64,000 nucleotides of DNA from an uncultured Actinomyces sp. GTDB lineage: Bacteria; Actinomycetota; Actinomycetes; Actinomycetales; Actinomycetaceae. The translations under genes were made by a program, and so were the position numbers. A model generated the notes under the pieces. It was not told where the DNA came from. It searched no databases and worked only from the letters and a program-made list of their open reading frames with translations. Where the stretch lies: the NCBI GenBank assembly GCA_938041695.1, contig CALISI010000031.1, forward strand, positions 77,851 to 141,850. The letters are read 5' to 3'. Position 1 is the stretch's first letter, and the number at the start of each line of letters is the position of its first letter. Shown in pieces: positions 1 through 7,888 of this stretch.

Positions 1-863
1 TCGAGGCCCCTGTTCATGGGACCCGGATGCATGACGACAGCGTTAGGACGCAGCGTCGCAAAGCGGGCGGGTGTGAGACCGTATTCACCGTGGTAGGCGC
101 CAGGCGAGGGGAAGAAACCGCCGCCTGCACTCGACATACGCTCGCGCTGCACGCGCAGCATCATGACCGCATCGGGGCCGCTCGCTAGGGCTTCATCGAA
201 GTTGTAGGAAGTCTCGCAGTTCCACGTCTCGACGCCAATGGGTAGCAGCGTCGGAGGGGCAACGAGGGTGACGCGCGCGCCGAGGAGTGTCAGCAGATCA
301 ACGTTCGAGCGCGCCACGCGCGAGTGGAGCACATCGCCGACGATGACGACGTGCGCGCCGTCGAGGCCCGACCCCGGGATCGGTGCACTGTCCTCGCCAA
401 GCGAGGGAGCGTAGTGACGCCGCAGCGTCATGGCATCGAGAAGCGCTTGCGTCGGGTGTTGGTGGGTGCCGTCACCGGCGTTGAGGACCGGGAGGTTCAT
501 CCAGCCGGCGTGCGCAAGGCGGTGAGCCGCACCCGAGGACGAATGACGCACGATAACTGCGTCCGCGCCCATGGCCTCGAGCGTCAGCGCGGTGTCCTTG
601 AGCGATTCGCCCTTCGACACAGACGATCCGCGCGACTGGAAGTTGATGACATCAGCGCTCAGGCGCTTGGCTGCAGTCTCGAAAGAGATGCGAGTGCGGG
701 TCGAATCCTCGAAGAACAGGTTGACGACGGTCTTACCCTGAAGCGTGGGAAGTTTCTTCACGCCGTGACGCTGAGTAGCAGCCATCTGCTCCGCCGTATC
801 GAGGATGAGGATCGCCTCCTCGCGCGTCACATCGCGGATAGAAATGAGGTGATTCAAGCTCAT
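1..863 (-). CDS. pyrB: Aspartate carbamoyltransferase catalytic chain (3' end cut by window edge)
   Basis: Joins carbamoyl phosphate to aspartate in the second step of UMP synthesis, in the cytosol. The 287 codons present include the carbamoyl-phosphate motif FFEDSTRTR at about residues 50-58 and a downstream HPTQ motif, both diagnostic of the family; the reading frame is still open at base 1 after a MHPGPMNRG segment, so about 20-30 residues are missing. The ATG at 863 lies 3 bases after the pyrR stop codon, so the two genes are co-transcribed and probably translationally coupled. Family membership is certain; regulation by PyrR is inferred from the neighbour. Confidence 0.96.
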   Translation of the reverse strand, partial: MSLNHLISIRDVTREEAILILDTAEQMAATQRHGVKKLPTLQGKTVVNLFFEDSTRTRISFETAAKRLSADVINFQSRGSSVSKGESLKDTALTLEAMGADAVIVRHSSSGAAHRLAHAGWMNLPVLNAGDGTHQHPTQALLDAMTLRRHYAPSLGEDSAPIPGSGLDGAHVVIVGDVLHSRVARSNVDLLTLLGARVTLVAPPTLLPIGVETWNCETSYNFDEALASGPDAVMMLRVQRERMSSAGGGFFPSPGAYHGEYGLTPARFATLRPNAVVMHPGPMNRGL

Positions 864-866
864 CGT

Positions 867-1430
867 TTACAGGCCTTTCCCGAGAAGGACGCCGTCGCGC
901 CCGTCTGTTTCGTCGAGCAGAATAGCGACGGTTTCGTCGCGAGATGTCGGCAGGTTTTTGCCGACGTAATCCGGGCGAATGGGGAGCTCGCGGTGTCCTC
1001 GATCAACGAGAACGGCGAGCTGAACGGCCGCGGGGCGGCCGATACGGGTGAGAGCATCGAGGGCAGCCTTAATGGTGCGCCCCGTGTAGAGGACATCGTC
1101 GACAAGGATGACAGTCTTGCCATTGATGCCGCTTGCCGGAACAAGCGTCTCCTTTGGCGCACGTAGCGGCTGCGAGGCGAGGTCGTCGCGGTACATTGTG
1201 GTGTCGATGATTGCGAGTTCGGCATAGGTGCCGGAAACCTCTTTGATTCGATTGACAAGCCGTCGCGCGAGAGCCGCTCCCCGTGTCGGTATGCCCGCGA
1301 TGACGAGATTATTGCTGCCACCATTGCGTTCAACGATCTCATAGGCGATGCGTGTCAGGGAGCGTGCGACGTCGCCAACTCCTAATACTTCTTTGCCGCG
1401 CGATGCGCGATCTGCGTGCACTTCGGCCAC
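867..1430 (-). CDS. pyrR: PyrR bifunctional pyrimidine regulator / uracil phosphoribosyltransferase
   Basis: 187 residues starting at GTG, with an AAGGAG ribosome site about 6 bases upstream. The type-I phosphoribosyltransferase PRPP loop VILVDDVLYTG is at residues 107-117, and the N-terminal and middle parts (NLVIAGIPTRG, the MYRDDL loop) match PyrR. In the family, PyrR binds pyr mRNA when UMP is high and also makes UMP from uracil and PRPP. It heads the pyrR-pyrB operon. I could not find a convincing PyrR anti-antiterminator loop in the leader, so mRNA-level control here, perhaps by blocking translation, is inference. Confidence 0.95.
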   Translation of the reverse strand: MAEVHADRASRGKEVLGVGDVARSLTRIAYEIVERNGGSNNLVIAGIPTRGAALARRLVNRIKEVSGTYAELAIIDTTMYRDDLASQPLRAPKETLVPASGINGKTVILVDDVLYTGRTIKAALDALTRIGRPAAVQLAVLVDRGHRELPIRPDYVGKNLPTSRDETVAILLDETDGRDGVLLGKGL

Positions 1431-1632
1431 GCTTACTCCTTCCCCGCCTCACTGGACGGTCATTAAAGGATTTCTCGTGCTTCCATCCTACGCCCCTCGT
1501 GAAGAGCCGGTGTGGCCCCTCCACGTGTGAAACCCCACGTGGCTAGCGCGAATTGCCGTGAATCCGGTGAAGTCGCGGACCTGTGTGGGCCAGTGGGGTG
1601 AGCATTCAAGCGCGGCCTCGGGTTTGGGGGGC
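1431..1632. other. Intergenic region upstream of pyrR
   Basis: Non-coding stretch between pyrR and the double operator at 1633-1672. It holds the pyrR ribosome site and a short inverted repeat with CCACGTG at 1521-1527 and CACGTGG at 1536-1542, about 90 bases upstream of the pyrR start. No open frame in it resembles a protein I recognise and I see no clear sigma-70 promoter. Confidence 0.5.
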
Positions 1633-1672
1633 ATACCCGGTAGGGGTATTGTTGCATACCCCTACCGGGTAT
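1633..1672. promoter_or_regulatory. CsoR/CstR-type double operator (perfect inverted repeat)
   Basis: Two perfectly complementary 17-base arms (1633-1649 and 1656-1672) are separated by six bases. Each arm is itself an imperfect palindrome of the form ATACCC-N5-GGGTAT, the shape of operators bound by the CsoR/RcnR/CstR family of copper- or persulfide-sensing repressors. It lies about 117 bases upstream of the DUF2249 gene and about 200 bases from pyrR. The repeat is directly visible; binding by a CsoR-family protein is inferred and no such regulator gene is in this window. Confidence 0.6.
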
Positions 1673-1788
1673 TAGGTCTCCCATGGCAACACGCTGTACC
1701 GTTAGCACTGCAATGAAAGGGGTTATCCCGGTAAAATTCGATGTGCGCTAACGGCGCCTATGAAACTTTCCGACAGAAAGGCCAGCCC
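1673..1788 (+). other. Leader between the operator and the DUF2249 gene
   Basis: Non-coding spacer. A GAAAGG ribosome site sits about 8 bases before the ATG at 1789. TAAAAT at 1732-1737 is a possible -10 hexamer, but no -35 hexamer is found at proper spacing, so the promoter is unresolved. Confidence 0.4.
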
Positions 1789-2085
1789 ATGACCATCGAA
1801 CAACTGCCCCAGCCCGAGGTTCGCGGCGGCGGCTGTGGCTGCGGCGAGCACGATTTCCCCGAGCCGACCATTGATGCGACCGCTATCCCCCACCGTCTGC
1901 GTCATGCGGCCGTCCTCGGTGCTGCCCAGTCGATGAACGCTGGCGAGTCCTTCATCATCCGCGCTCCCCACCTGCCCCGACCGCTGCTCGCTCAGATCGC
2001 GCAGCTGCCCGGCGAGTGGACCTTCGAGGTCATCGTCGACGGTCCCGAGTTCTGGGATGTGCGAACCACCCGCCTCGCTCTCTGA
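1789..2085 (+). CDS. DUF2249 domain protein with N-terminal CGCGEHD motif
   Basis: 98 residues; the start follows GAAAGG, and an upstream in-frame ATG at 1741 is not preceded by a ribosome site. Residues 28-96 read like DUF2249 (conserved pattern HxLRHxxVLGA, GESFIIRAPHxPRPLL, EFWDVRTTR), a small alpha/beta fold related to TusA-like sulfur carriers. A Cys-Gly-Cys-Gly-Glu-His cluster at residues 16-21 could bind metal or accept sulfur. The gene is monocistronic, between a CsoR-type operator and a strong hairpin. Metal or sulfane-sulfur response is inferred from the operator type; the molecular function is unknown. Confidence 0.8.
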   Translation: MTIEQLPQPEVRGGGCGCGEHDFPEPTIDATAIPHRLRHAAVLGAAQSMNAGESFIIRAPHLPRPLLAQIAQLPGEWTFEVIVDGPEFWDVRTTRLAL

Positions 2086-2099
2086 TAGCAGGCAGTGAA

Positions 2100-2128
2100 G
2101 GGGGCAGGATCGTGGCGATCCTGCCCCC
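2100..2128 (+). terminator. Terminator hairpin after the DUF2249 gene
   Basis: GGGGGCAGGATC (2100-2111) pairs with GATCCTGCCCCC (2117-2128) around a 5-base loop, 14 bases after the stop codon. There is no long T tract. Confidence 0.75.
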
Positions 2129-2207
2129 TACTGATATGCCCACGATCCCATCGAGACAGCCATCCTGGTCGGCTGCATCTGCACTCGGCGCGGGCATTGA
2201 AGGAAAA

Positions 2208-2241
2208 GTGGGGCCGACTCTCATCCGAGAGTCGGCCCCAC
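2208..2241 (-). terminator. Terminator hairpin of the aro-efp-nusB operon
   Basis: Perfect 15-base arms at 2208-2222 and 2227-2241 with a 4-base loop lie 20 bases past the nusB stop. In the minus direction the stem is followed by a TTTTCC stretch, so it ends the leftward operon. Confidence 0.85.
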
Positions 2242-2261
2242 CAGGCATGGAGAGCGAGCGC

Positions 2262-2882
2262 TCAGTACTCCTCAAGGAGTTCATCGAGCTCGTCTTCGAC
2301 GCTGCCGCCATCCAGCGGCTTGGCACCAGCAGGCAGAGACCGTGCGGGCGCTTCCTGCGCGGGCAGCTCATTGTCAGACGACGACTCGGTCTCATCGGGA
2401 GCGCGCACATCCTCCTCATCGGAGCTGCGACGCGACCACGCGGGAGACTCGAGGTCCTTACGGATCGCGTCGAGAACCGCGTTCACAAACGACGGCGACG
2501 TGTCAGTCGAGATCGATCGGACGATCGAGATTGCCTCGTCGATAACAATGATCGGCGATACCTCGTCGTTCTCGAGCATCTCCCACACCGCCACGCGCAT
2601 GACCGCGAGGTCGACGGCGGCGATGCGATCCAGACCGGGTACGCGAGCATGCGCCGAGATCAGCGAATCGATGCGACGCAGATTGTCCGCCACACCGGCG
2701 ATGATCTGGATCGAGAACTCCGGGAGCGGAGTCTGAGCCGCGGTGATGACGCGACGCTCGCGCAAGAGGTCGCGCAGCACGTCGGGGTTGGATACCATGC
2801 CGCGCTGGTCGGCCTCGTAGACAACGTCGGCCGCGCGCTTGCGGGCCTTGGTGCGCGAGGTGAAGCGGTGCTGCTTCGACAT
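2262..2882 (-). CDS. nusB: Transcription antitermination factor NusB
   Basis: 206 residues. The first 135 or so match the all-helical NusB fold (opening TKARKRAADVVYEADQRG, then the helices around residues 40-130 with AVMRVAVWEM and VIDEAI). NusB joins NusE/S10 on boxA RNA in rRNA transcripts to keep polymerase moving. The C-terminal 55 residues form an acidic, Ser/Ala/Pro-rich tail seen in some actinobacterial NusB proteins. Its ATG overlaps the efp stop by one base (TAATG), so it is coupled to efp as the last gene of the operon. Confidence 0.95.
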   Translation of the reverse strand: MSKQHRFTSRTKARKRAADVVYEADQRGMVSNPDVLRDLLRERRVITAAQTPLPEFSIQIIAGVADNLRRIDSLISAHARVPGLDRIAAVDLAVMRVAVWEMLENDEVSPIIVIDEAISIVRSISTDTSPSFVNAVLDAIRKDLESPAWSRRSSDEEDVRAPDETESSSDNELPAQEAPARSLPAGAKPLDGGSVEDELDELLEEY

Positions 2883-3445
2883 TACTCGGTCACGCGCCCC
2901 GAGTACGAGCCGTCGCGGGTGTCAACCTTGACGCGGGTGCCTTCCTCCATGAAGAGGGGAACCTGAATCTCGTAGCCGGTCTCGAGGGTCGCGGGCTTGG
3001 TGCCGGCGGAGGAGCGATCGCCCTGCAGGCCGGGCTCGGTGTGCGTGATCGTCAGGACGACGGTCGCGGGCAGCTCGACGAAGAGGACGGTGCCGTCGTG
3101 CTGGGAGACAATGACGTCCTGGTTCTCGACCATGAAGTTGCGGGCATCACCCACGGTCTCGGCGGGAACGTTGATCTGCTCGTAGGTGGACTGGTCCATG
3201 AAGACGTAGTCGGTGCCGTCCTGGTACAGGTAGGTCATGTCGCGACGGTCGACGGTCGCGGTCTCGATCTTCAGGCCCGCATTGAAGGTCTTGTCGACGG
3301 TCTTGCCGGACAGGACGTTCTTGATCTTGGTGCGGACGAAGGCCGGGCCCTTGCCGGGCTTGACGTGCTGGAATTCGACAACCTGCCAGAGCTGGCCGTC
3401 GATGACCATAACCAGGCCGTTCTTCAGATCATTGGTCGTTGCCAC
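2882..3445 (-). CDS. efp: Translation elongation factor P
   Basis: 187 residues, the usual EF-P length, GTG start. Domain I holds the tip loop KPGKGPAF with Lys32 at the position that enters the peptidyl-transferase centre; domains II and III (OB folds) follow with the conserved C-terminal [20 protein letters not shown] rescues ribosomes stalled at polyproline. No modification gene (epmA/B, earP or ymfI) is seen nearby, so the state of Lys32 cannot be judged here. It is 24 bases downstream of the shikimate-kinase-like gene. Confidence 0.97.
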   Translation of the reverse strand: MATTNDLKNGLVMVIDGQLWQVVEFQHVKPGKGPAFVRTKIKNVLSGKTVDKTFNAGLKIETATVDRRDMTYLYQDGTDYVFMDQSTYEQINVPAETVGDARNFMVENQDVIVSQHDGTVLFVELPATVVLTITHTEPGLQGDRSSAGTKPATLETGYEIQVPLFMEEGTRVKVDTRDGSYSGRVTE

Positions 3446-3469
3446 AGGGGTACCTCACTTGTGAAGGAA

Positions 3470-3994
3470 TCAGTAATCAGGGGTCAGTTTACACGCGCAC
3501 GCGACCAATTCCGCGACTTCTTGCGGGGTGCGCTCACTCGTATCGACTGTTGCATCGGCCACGGAGGCGTACGCCTCCCGTGCTCGATTCATCAGTTGGG
3601 TGAGAACAGCGCGGGGTGCGCCCAGGCCCACCGAGCGGGGTGCGCCGAGGCCTTCTCGGCGTGATACCGCGGAAAGATCGGCGCTCAGTTCGATGACAAC
3701 CGCGCCGTTTGTGCGCGCTCGCGCGATTGACGAGGCAGTGGCGGGGTCGAGCGGTTGCGAGGCGCCGAGCGTGACAATGCCCTCGTCAAGGCCAAGAAGG
3801 CGATCGGCCTCCTCACGTGCGGTGTCAGCAAGGCGTGGATCACGGCCGATGACGAGGCTACGCATCGAAGCGCCCAGCCGCGCCTCAACGGCCTCGTCGA
3901 CCTCGTAGAAGGGCAGGTCGTGGCGGCGGGAGAGCTCGCGTCCAACGGTGGACTTACCCGATCCCGTGACCCCAATGAGCACGATGAGGCTCAT
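3470..3994 (-). CDS. Degenerate shikimate-kinase-like P-loop protein
   Basis: 174 residues, translationally coupled to aroB (ATGA overlap). It aligns with shikimate kinase: Walker A GVTGSGKS at residues 8-15, the Asp of the substrate region at about 33, and a C-terminal NRAREAYASVADATVDTS like the nucleotide-clamping helix. However, the shikimate-binding Gly-Gly-Gly is replaced by Gly-Ala-Ser (residues 77-79), the usual FR arginine after the first substrate loop is absent, and the lid Arg-Pro-Leu-Leu is lost. A complete aroK lies two genes upstream. It probably binds ATP but is unlikely to phosphorylate shikimate; role unknown. In M. tuberculosis this slot holds the 3-dehydroquinase gene, which is not present here. 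Confidence 0.8.
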   Translation of the reverse strand: MSLIVLIGVTGSGKSTVGRELSRRHDLPFYEVDEAVEARLGASMRSLVIGRDPRLADTAREEADRLLGLDEGIVTLGASQPLDPATASSIARARTNGAVVIELSADLSAVSRREGLGAPRSVGLGAPRAVLTQLMNRAREAYASVADATVDTSERTPQEVAELVACACKLTPDY

Positions 3995-5073
3995 GCGCTA
4001 ATCCCGATCTGCATAGCGGGTGCTACCAGCTCCGAGGGCTCCACGGAGACGGTACTGGGCTTCGCGATACCGTCGAGGAGGACAAAACGCAGAATCCCAC
4101 GGCGTACCTTCTTATCCGACAGCATGATGCGTGTCAGCTCTTCCAACGTGCTTCCCGAATAACGCGTGGGCAGCCCGACACGGGAGAAGAGCTCATCATG
4201 ACGGGCAACATCCGTGGCGCTCAGCTGCCCGCGGGCGTGAGCGAGTCGTGCAGCGAAGCAACATCCGACGGCCACTGCATCTCCGTGACGCCACGTGTAG
4301 TCGTTCGCTCGTTCGATCGCATGAGCGAGCGTGTGCCCATAGTTGAGAATCTCGCGCAGGCCACCCTCCGTGAGGTCCGCTGACACGACGCGTGCTTTGA
4401 CGGCGATCGCGCGCGAGGTGATGTCGGCGAGTTGTGGACTGTCGGGGCGGAGCAAGTCCTGCGGAGAGGTCGACTCGACGATACGAAGAATCTGTGGGTC
4501 GGCGACGAATCCACACTTAATGACCTCGGCGGCGCCTGCCGCCAGGTCCGGGCCGGGAAGGCTGTCGAGGAGGTCCATATCGGCGATGATGGAGGCAGCC
4601 GGGTAGAACGAACCGACGAGGTTCTTGCCGATCGATGTGTTGATGCCGGTTTTTCCGCCGACCGCGGCATCCACCATGGCAAGAAGCGTGGTCGGAACGT
4701 TGATGAGCGTGATGCCTCGCAACCATGTGGCGGCGACGAACCCCGCCATATCGGTGGTCGCTCCCCCGCCCATGGCGATGATCGCATCTTTGCGCCCGAG
4801 TTGGAGGCGTCCACACTCGTCCCACAGGGATGCGACGACCTCAATCGACTTCCCGGCCTCGGCATCGGGATGATCGGCCGTCGACGCGTTGATTCCCCGA
4901 TCGTGCAGGTACTGCGCCAAGGAAGCAGCGCGCCGAGCGAGCGGGCGCGCATGAATGATGAGCACCTTGGTGGCGGCCTCGTCAAGGGCCTCATACATTG
5001 GTTCGAAGCCAAGCCCGTGTCCGATGGTGATAGTGGAGGGGTGTTCTCCTGTGACCTCGATGGTTGTGCTCAT
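3991..5073 (-). CDS. aroB: 3-dehydroquinate synthase
   Basis: 360 residues. Converts DAHP to 3-dehydroquinate, the second step of the shikimate pathway, using NAD and a divalent metal. Visible marks are the nucleotide loop GGGATTDMAGF (102-112), VDAAVGGKTGIN (134-145), NLVGSFYPA and the metal ligands in EVIKCG, NYGHTLAHAIE and WRHGDAVAVG. It overlaps aroK by 4 bases upstream and the shikimate-kinase-like gene by 4 downstream, so the three are translated as a coupled set. Confidence 0.97.
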   Translation of the reverse strand: MSTTIEVTGEHPSTITIGHGLGFEPMYEALDEAATKVLIIHARPLARRAASLAQYLHDRGINASTADHPDAEAGKSIEVVASLWDECGRLQLGRKDAIIAMGGGATTDMAGFVAATWLRGITLINVPTTLLAMVDAAVGGKTGINTSIGKNLVGSFYPAASIIADMDLLDSLPGPDLAAGAAEVIKCGFVADPQILRIVESTSPQDLLRPDSPQLADITSRAIAVKARVVSADLTEGGLREILNYGHTLAHAIERANDYTWRHGDAVAVGCCFAARLAHARGQLSATDVARHDELFSRVGLPTRYSGSTLEELTRIMLSDKKVRRGILRFVLLDGIAKPSTVSVEPSELVAPAMQIGISA

Positions 5074-5579
5074 GAGTGCTCCAACTCCTGTGCGATGGTG
5101 GTGACGACGTCGTCGACCGGACCGGGGCCAGATTGAACGACGATGGTGGCAACCGCACGATAATGTGGCTCACGCTCAGTGCGTAGCCGTGCAAGCGTAC
5201 CCGATGGATCCTGTGCGAGCAGTGGACGATGCGTCTTTGAGGCGGTGCGGCGTACGAGTTCGTCATGGGGTGCATCTATGTAGACGACGGTGTGGCCAGC
5301 CAGCAGGTCGCGAACCGCCGGAGTCGCTGCTGCTCCTCCACCCAGCGAGACGACAGTGTCGTGCGTCAGCGCATCGGCGACTGCCTCGGTTTCCATGACG
5401 CGAAAGGCCGCTTCTCCGTCGGTGGCGAAAATGTCTGCAATTGCACGTCCTTCGCGTTCGACGACGAGGGCATCTGTATCGATGTGGCTCACGCCGAGAC
5501 GCTCAGCCAGGAGACGCCCAACCTTTGACTTGCCAGCGCCGGGCAGTCCGACGAGGACGACGGGACCTCGGGCGCTCAT
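5070..5579 (-). CDS. aroK: Shikimate kinase
   Basis: 169 residues with every catalytic element: Walker A GLPGAGKS (11-18), the DTD at 34-36, Arg60 in AAFR, Gly-Gly-Gly at 80-82, lid RPLL at 118-121 and REPHYR at 136-141. Phosphorylates shikimate at O3. It lies between aroC and aroB, each overlapping by 4 bases. This is the functional kinase; the second shikimate-kinase-like gene at 3470-3994 lacks several of these residues. Confidence 0.97.
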   Translation of the reverse strand: MSARGPVVLVGLPGAGKSKVGRLLAERLGVSHIDTDALVVEREGRAIADIFATDGEAAFRVMETEAVADALTHDTVVSLGGGAAATPAVRDLLAGHTVVYIDAPHDELVRRTASKTHRPLLAQDPSGTLARLRTEREPHYRAVATIVVQSGPGPVDDVVTTIAQELEHS

Positions 5580-6787
5580 GCGTGCTCCCCCACGGCGCTC
5601 AGGTAAGCCTCCAGATTGCGTCGCATCTCTTTCACAGAGCGGCCACCAGCATGTTCGAAGAGCGCGTCAGCGAGAACAAGCGCGACCTCAGCCTCAGCGA
5701 TCACGGCACCGGGAACGACTTGGCACGTATCGGAACGCTGGTGCAAGCCAACGGCCTCCTCGCCGGTTGCCAGATCCACGCTGCGCAGGGCACGAGGCAC
5801 GGTTGAAATCGGCTTGAACGCGGCTCGCGCAATGATCGGCGAACCATTGGAGGTACCGCCCTCGATCCCACCCGCGTGGTTAGACGTACGTGTCAGGTGG
5901 TCGTCGGGTCCGCGCACAATCTCGTCATGGGCCTGCGATCCGAGCAGCGCCGCCTGCGCGAAACCATCGCCGATCTCAACGCCCTTGACGGACTGGATCG
6001 ACATGAGGGCCGCCGCCAGGCGCGCGTCGAGGCGTTCACGAGCACTCACGTGAGTACCCAGGCCAACGGGAACACCGTAGGCGATAACCTCAGCAACGCC
6101 ACCGATCGTGTCACCCGCGTGTTTGGCAGCATCGACGGCTGCCTCGAAACGGGCGTTGTCCGCCGGGTCAAGCGCGCGCATCGATGCCTCGCAGAGGGCC
6201 GCCTCATCGGCGGGCGTAGGAAGAACGCTAGCCGTGGCGCGTTGGCCACCAACGGAGACCACATGGGAGACGAGGCCCACGCCCGCAACCTGATCCAGGA
6301 GCGCCTCGGCAAGAACACCGAGGGCGACACGTGCTGCTGTCTCACGGGCACTCGCACGCTCAAGGACCGGACGGGCCTCGGGCAGATCGTAGGAGAGCAT
6401 GCCTGGAAGATCCGCATGACCGGGACGAGGCCTCGTCAACGGTCGGTTTCGAGCAATCTCGCGCTCGTCGCCTGTTCCTGCGTCAATCAGCCGGGCGGAA
6501 GGATCCACGGGATCCGCGCTCATCACCGTCTCCCACTTCGGCCATTCGGAATTACCGATACGAAGAGCGACAGGAGCGCCGGTGGTGACACCGTGGCGGA
6601 CACCAGCCAGGATGGACACCTCGTCCGCCTCGAACTTTTGGCGGGCACCACGCCCGTATCCGAGGCGACGGCGTGCCAATGCGCGTCGCAGATCATCCGT
6701 CGTCACATGCAACCCTGAAGGAAGCCCCTCAATCGTGGCGATCAGTGCGGGTCCGTGCGATTCTCCGGCGGTCATCCATCTCAGCAT
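5576..6787 (-). CDS. aroC: Chorismate synthase
   Basis: 403 residues, the normal length for actinobacterial enzymes. Forms chorismate from EPSP with reduced FMN as catalyst. The three family signatures are present: GESHGP at 8-13, SNHAGGIEGGTSNG in the middle, and RSDTCQVVPGAVIAEAE near the C-terminus. It is first in the operon aroC-aroK-aroB-(SK-like)-efp-nusB; 60 bases separate it from the FKBP gene upstream, so it may have its own promoter or be read through from the pupylation operon. Confidence 0.97.
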   Translation of the reverse strand: MLRWMTAGESHGPALIATIEGLPSGLHVTTDDLRRALARRRLGYGRGARQKFEADEVSILAGVRHGVTTGAPVALRIGNSEWPKWETVMSADPVDPSARLIDAGTGDEREIARNRPLTRPRPGHADLPGMLSYDLPEARPVLERASARETAARVALGVLAEALLDQVAGVGLVSHVVSVGGQRATASVLPTPADEAALCEASMRALDPADNARFEAAVDAAKHAGDTIGGVAEVIAYGVPVGLGTHVSARERLDARLAAALMSIQSVKGVEIGDGFAQAALLGSQAHDEIVRGPDDHLTRTSNHAGGIEGGTSNGSPIIARAAFKPISTVPRALRSVDLATGEEAVGLHQRSDTCQVVPGAVIAEAEVALVLADALFEHAGGRSVKEMRRNLEAYLSAVGEHA

Positions 6788-6847
6788 GTCTCCCAGTGTC
6801 CCACACGCTGCGACGCTCCTGCCCGGTGGCTCTCACGGGATGAGCGA

Positions 6848-7888
6848 TCAGGACTGAGGCGCATTATCCCCTGCCGTGGCCGAACCTGGCTCAGTGCCGA
6901 GAATATCGATAACAACGCACAGGGTGTCATCGCCCGCGGCGAGGTCCGGCGGGATCGTGATCGCTAGGCGCGAGCCTACTTTTTGATCAACGAGCGCATT
7001 CGCGAGGCCCTTCATCGCGGTGTTGAGATTCACCACGGCTGGCACACCCGTTTCCCAGGTGTTGACGCGGACGACGCCGTCGGTCCAACCGAGAACGGTG
7101 AACTGAGCGACAACGCGGTCACCCTCGTGAATCTGAACGCCATCGCCCTTCATGAGGGTCTGTGTCGTCACGCCGCCGGGGAGCGTCGCAATATGACTGA
7201 TGAGTGGCCCCTCCGGGCTCATCTCGACACTCATCGGGCCGACGGTAGCATCGACCGACGTACCGGTGGCGATGGAGGGAAGAATGTCGACGACGTCGAT
7301 TTCCATGGTGTTGGGAGAGCCATCCCCCATGGCGACGGTGCGGAAAGCAAGGATACGCGACCCCTCACGCTTGCCGGTCACCAGCATGGCGAGGTCTGAG
7401 CTAATCTGATCCGATCCAACGATCCCGAGGCTCATCTGAGGCCGACCGGACTCGGAGAGCATACGTCCGCTCGTCCCATCAAAGGCTGTGATCGAGACGA
7501 GGACGGGAGAGCCTTGCGTGATCTCGCGACCGCTGCCTTCTTCGATGACGCGAGCCTTGAAGCCATCGACTTCCAGCGGCGCCTTGATGTCAATCGTCGG
7601 TGTGGCCCCCACGCGTCCCGAGACCGTCACACGTTCAAACAAGGGAAGCGTCGTCGACTGGGCTGTCGCTTCTGCGCCCGGTACCGTCTCTGTACGCGAA
7701 GAGGGAGTAAACACCCACCACGTGAGGCCGCCACCCACGAGGATCAATGTGAGGACCAGGCCGATACGTAGAAACAGCCCACCGCGCGAGGCCCCGTGCG
7801 AGCGAGAAGCACGCGCGGCGGCGCGCTGCGATGAGCCTCTCACGCGGCGCGTGGAAGGCGAATCGGGCGATGACGACTCGGTGCTCAT
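6848..7888 (-). CDS. Membrane-anchored FKBP-like peptidyl-prolyl isomerase
   Basis: 346 residues. A basic N-terminus (1-40) and one membrane helix (about 41-60, LRIGLVLTLILVGGGLTWWV) anchor two FKBP-like halves outside the cell. The first covers roughly residues 90-205 (EVDGFKARVIEEGSG, SPVLVSITAFDG), the second 230-330 (MKGDGVQIHEGDRVVAQFTVLGW, GLANALVDQKVGSRLAITIPP). The aromatic active-site residues of FKBP12 are only partly recognisable, so isomerase activity is uncertain and a chaperone role is possible. Its start overlaps the pafA stop by 4 bases; FKBP genes next to pafA are common in actinobacteria. Confidence 0.8.
   Translation of the reverse strand: MSTESSSPDSPSTRRVRGSSQRAAARASRSHGASRGGLFLRIGLVLTLILVGGGLTWWVFTPSSRTETVPGAEATAQSTTLPLFERVTVSGRVGATPTIDIKAPLEVDGFKARVIEEGSGREITQGSPVLVSITAFDGTSGRMLSESGRPQMSLGIVGSDQISSDLAMLVTGKREGSRILAFRTVAMGDGSPNTMEIDVVDILPSIATGTSVDATVGPMSVEMSPEGPLISHIATLPGGVTTQTLMKGDGVQIHEGDRVVAQFTVLGWTDGVVRVNTWETGVPAVVNLNTAMKGLANALVDQKVGSRLAITIPPDLAAGDDTLCVVIDILGTEPGSATAGDNAPQS

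Noticed and set aside
1521..1542. Inverted repeat CCACGTG / CACGTGG as PyrR-binding leader
   Set aside because: It does not carry the PyrR binding-loop pattern and is about 90 bases from pyrR; left unassigned.
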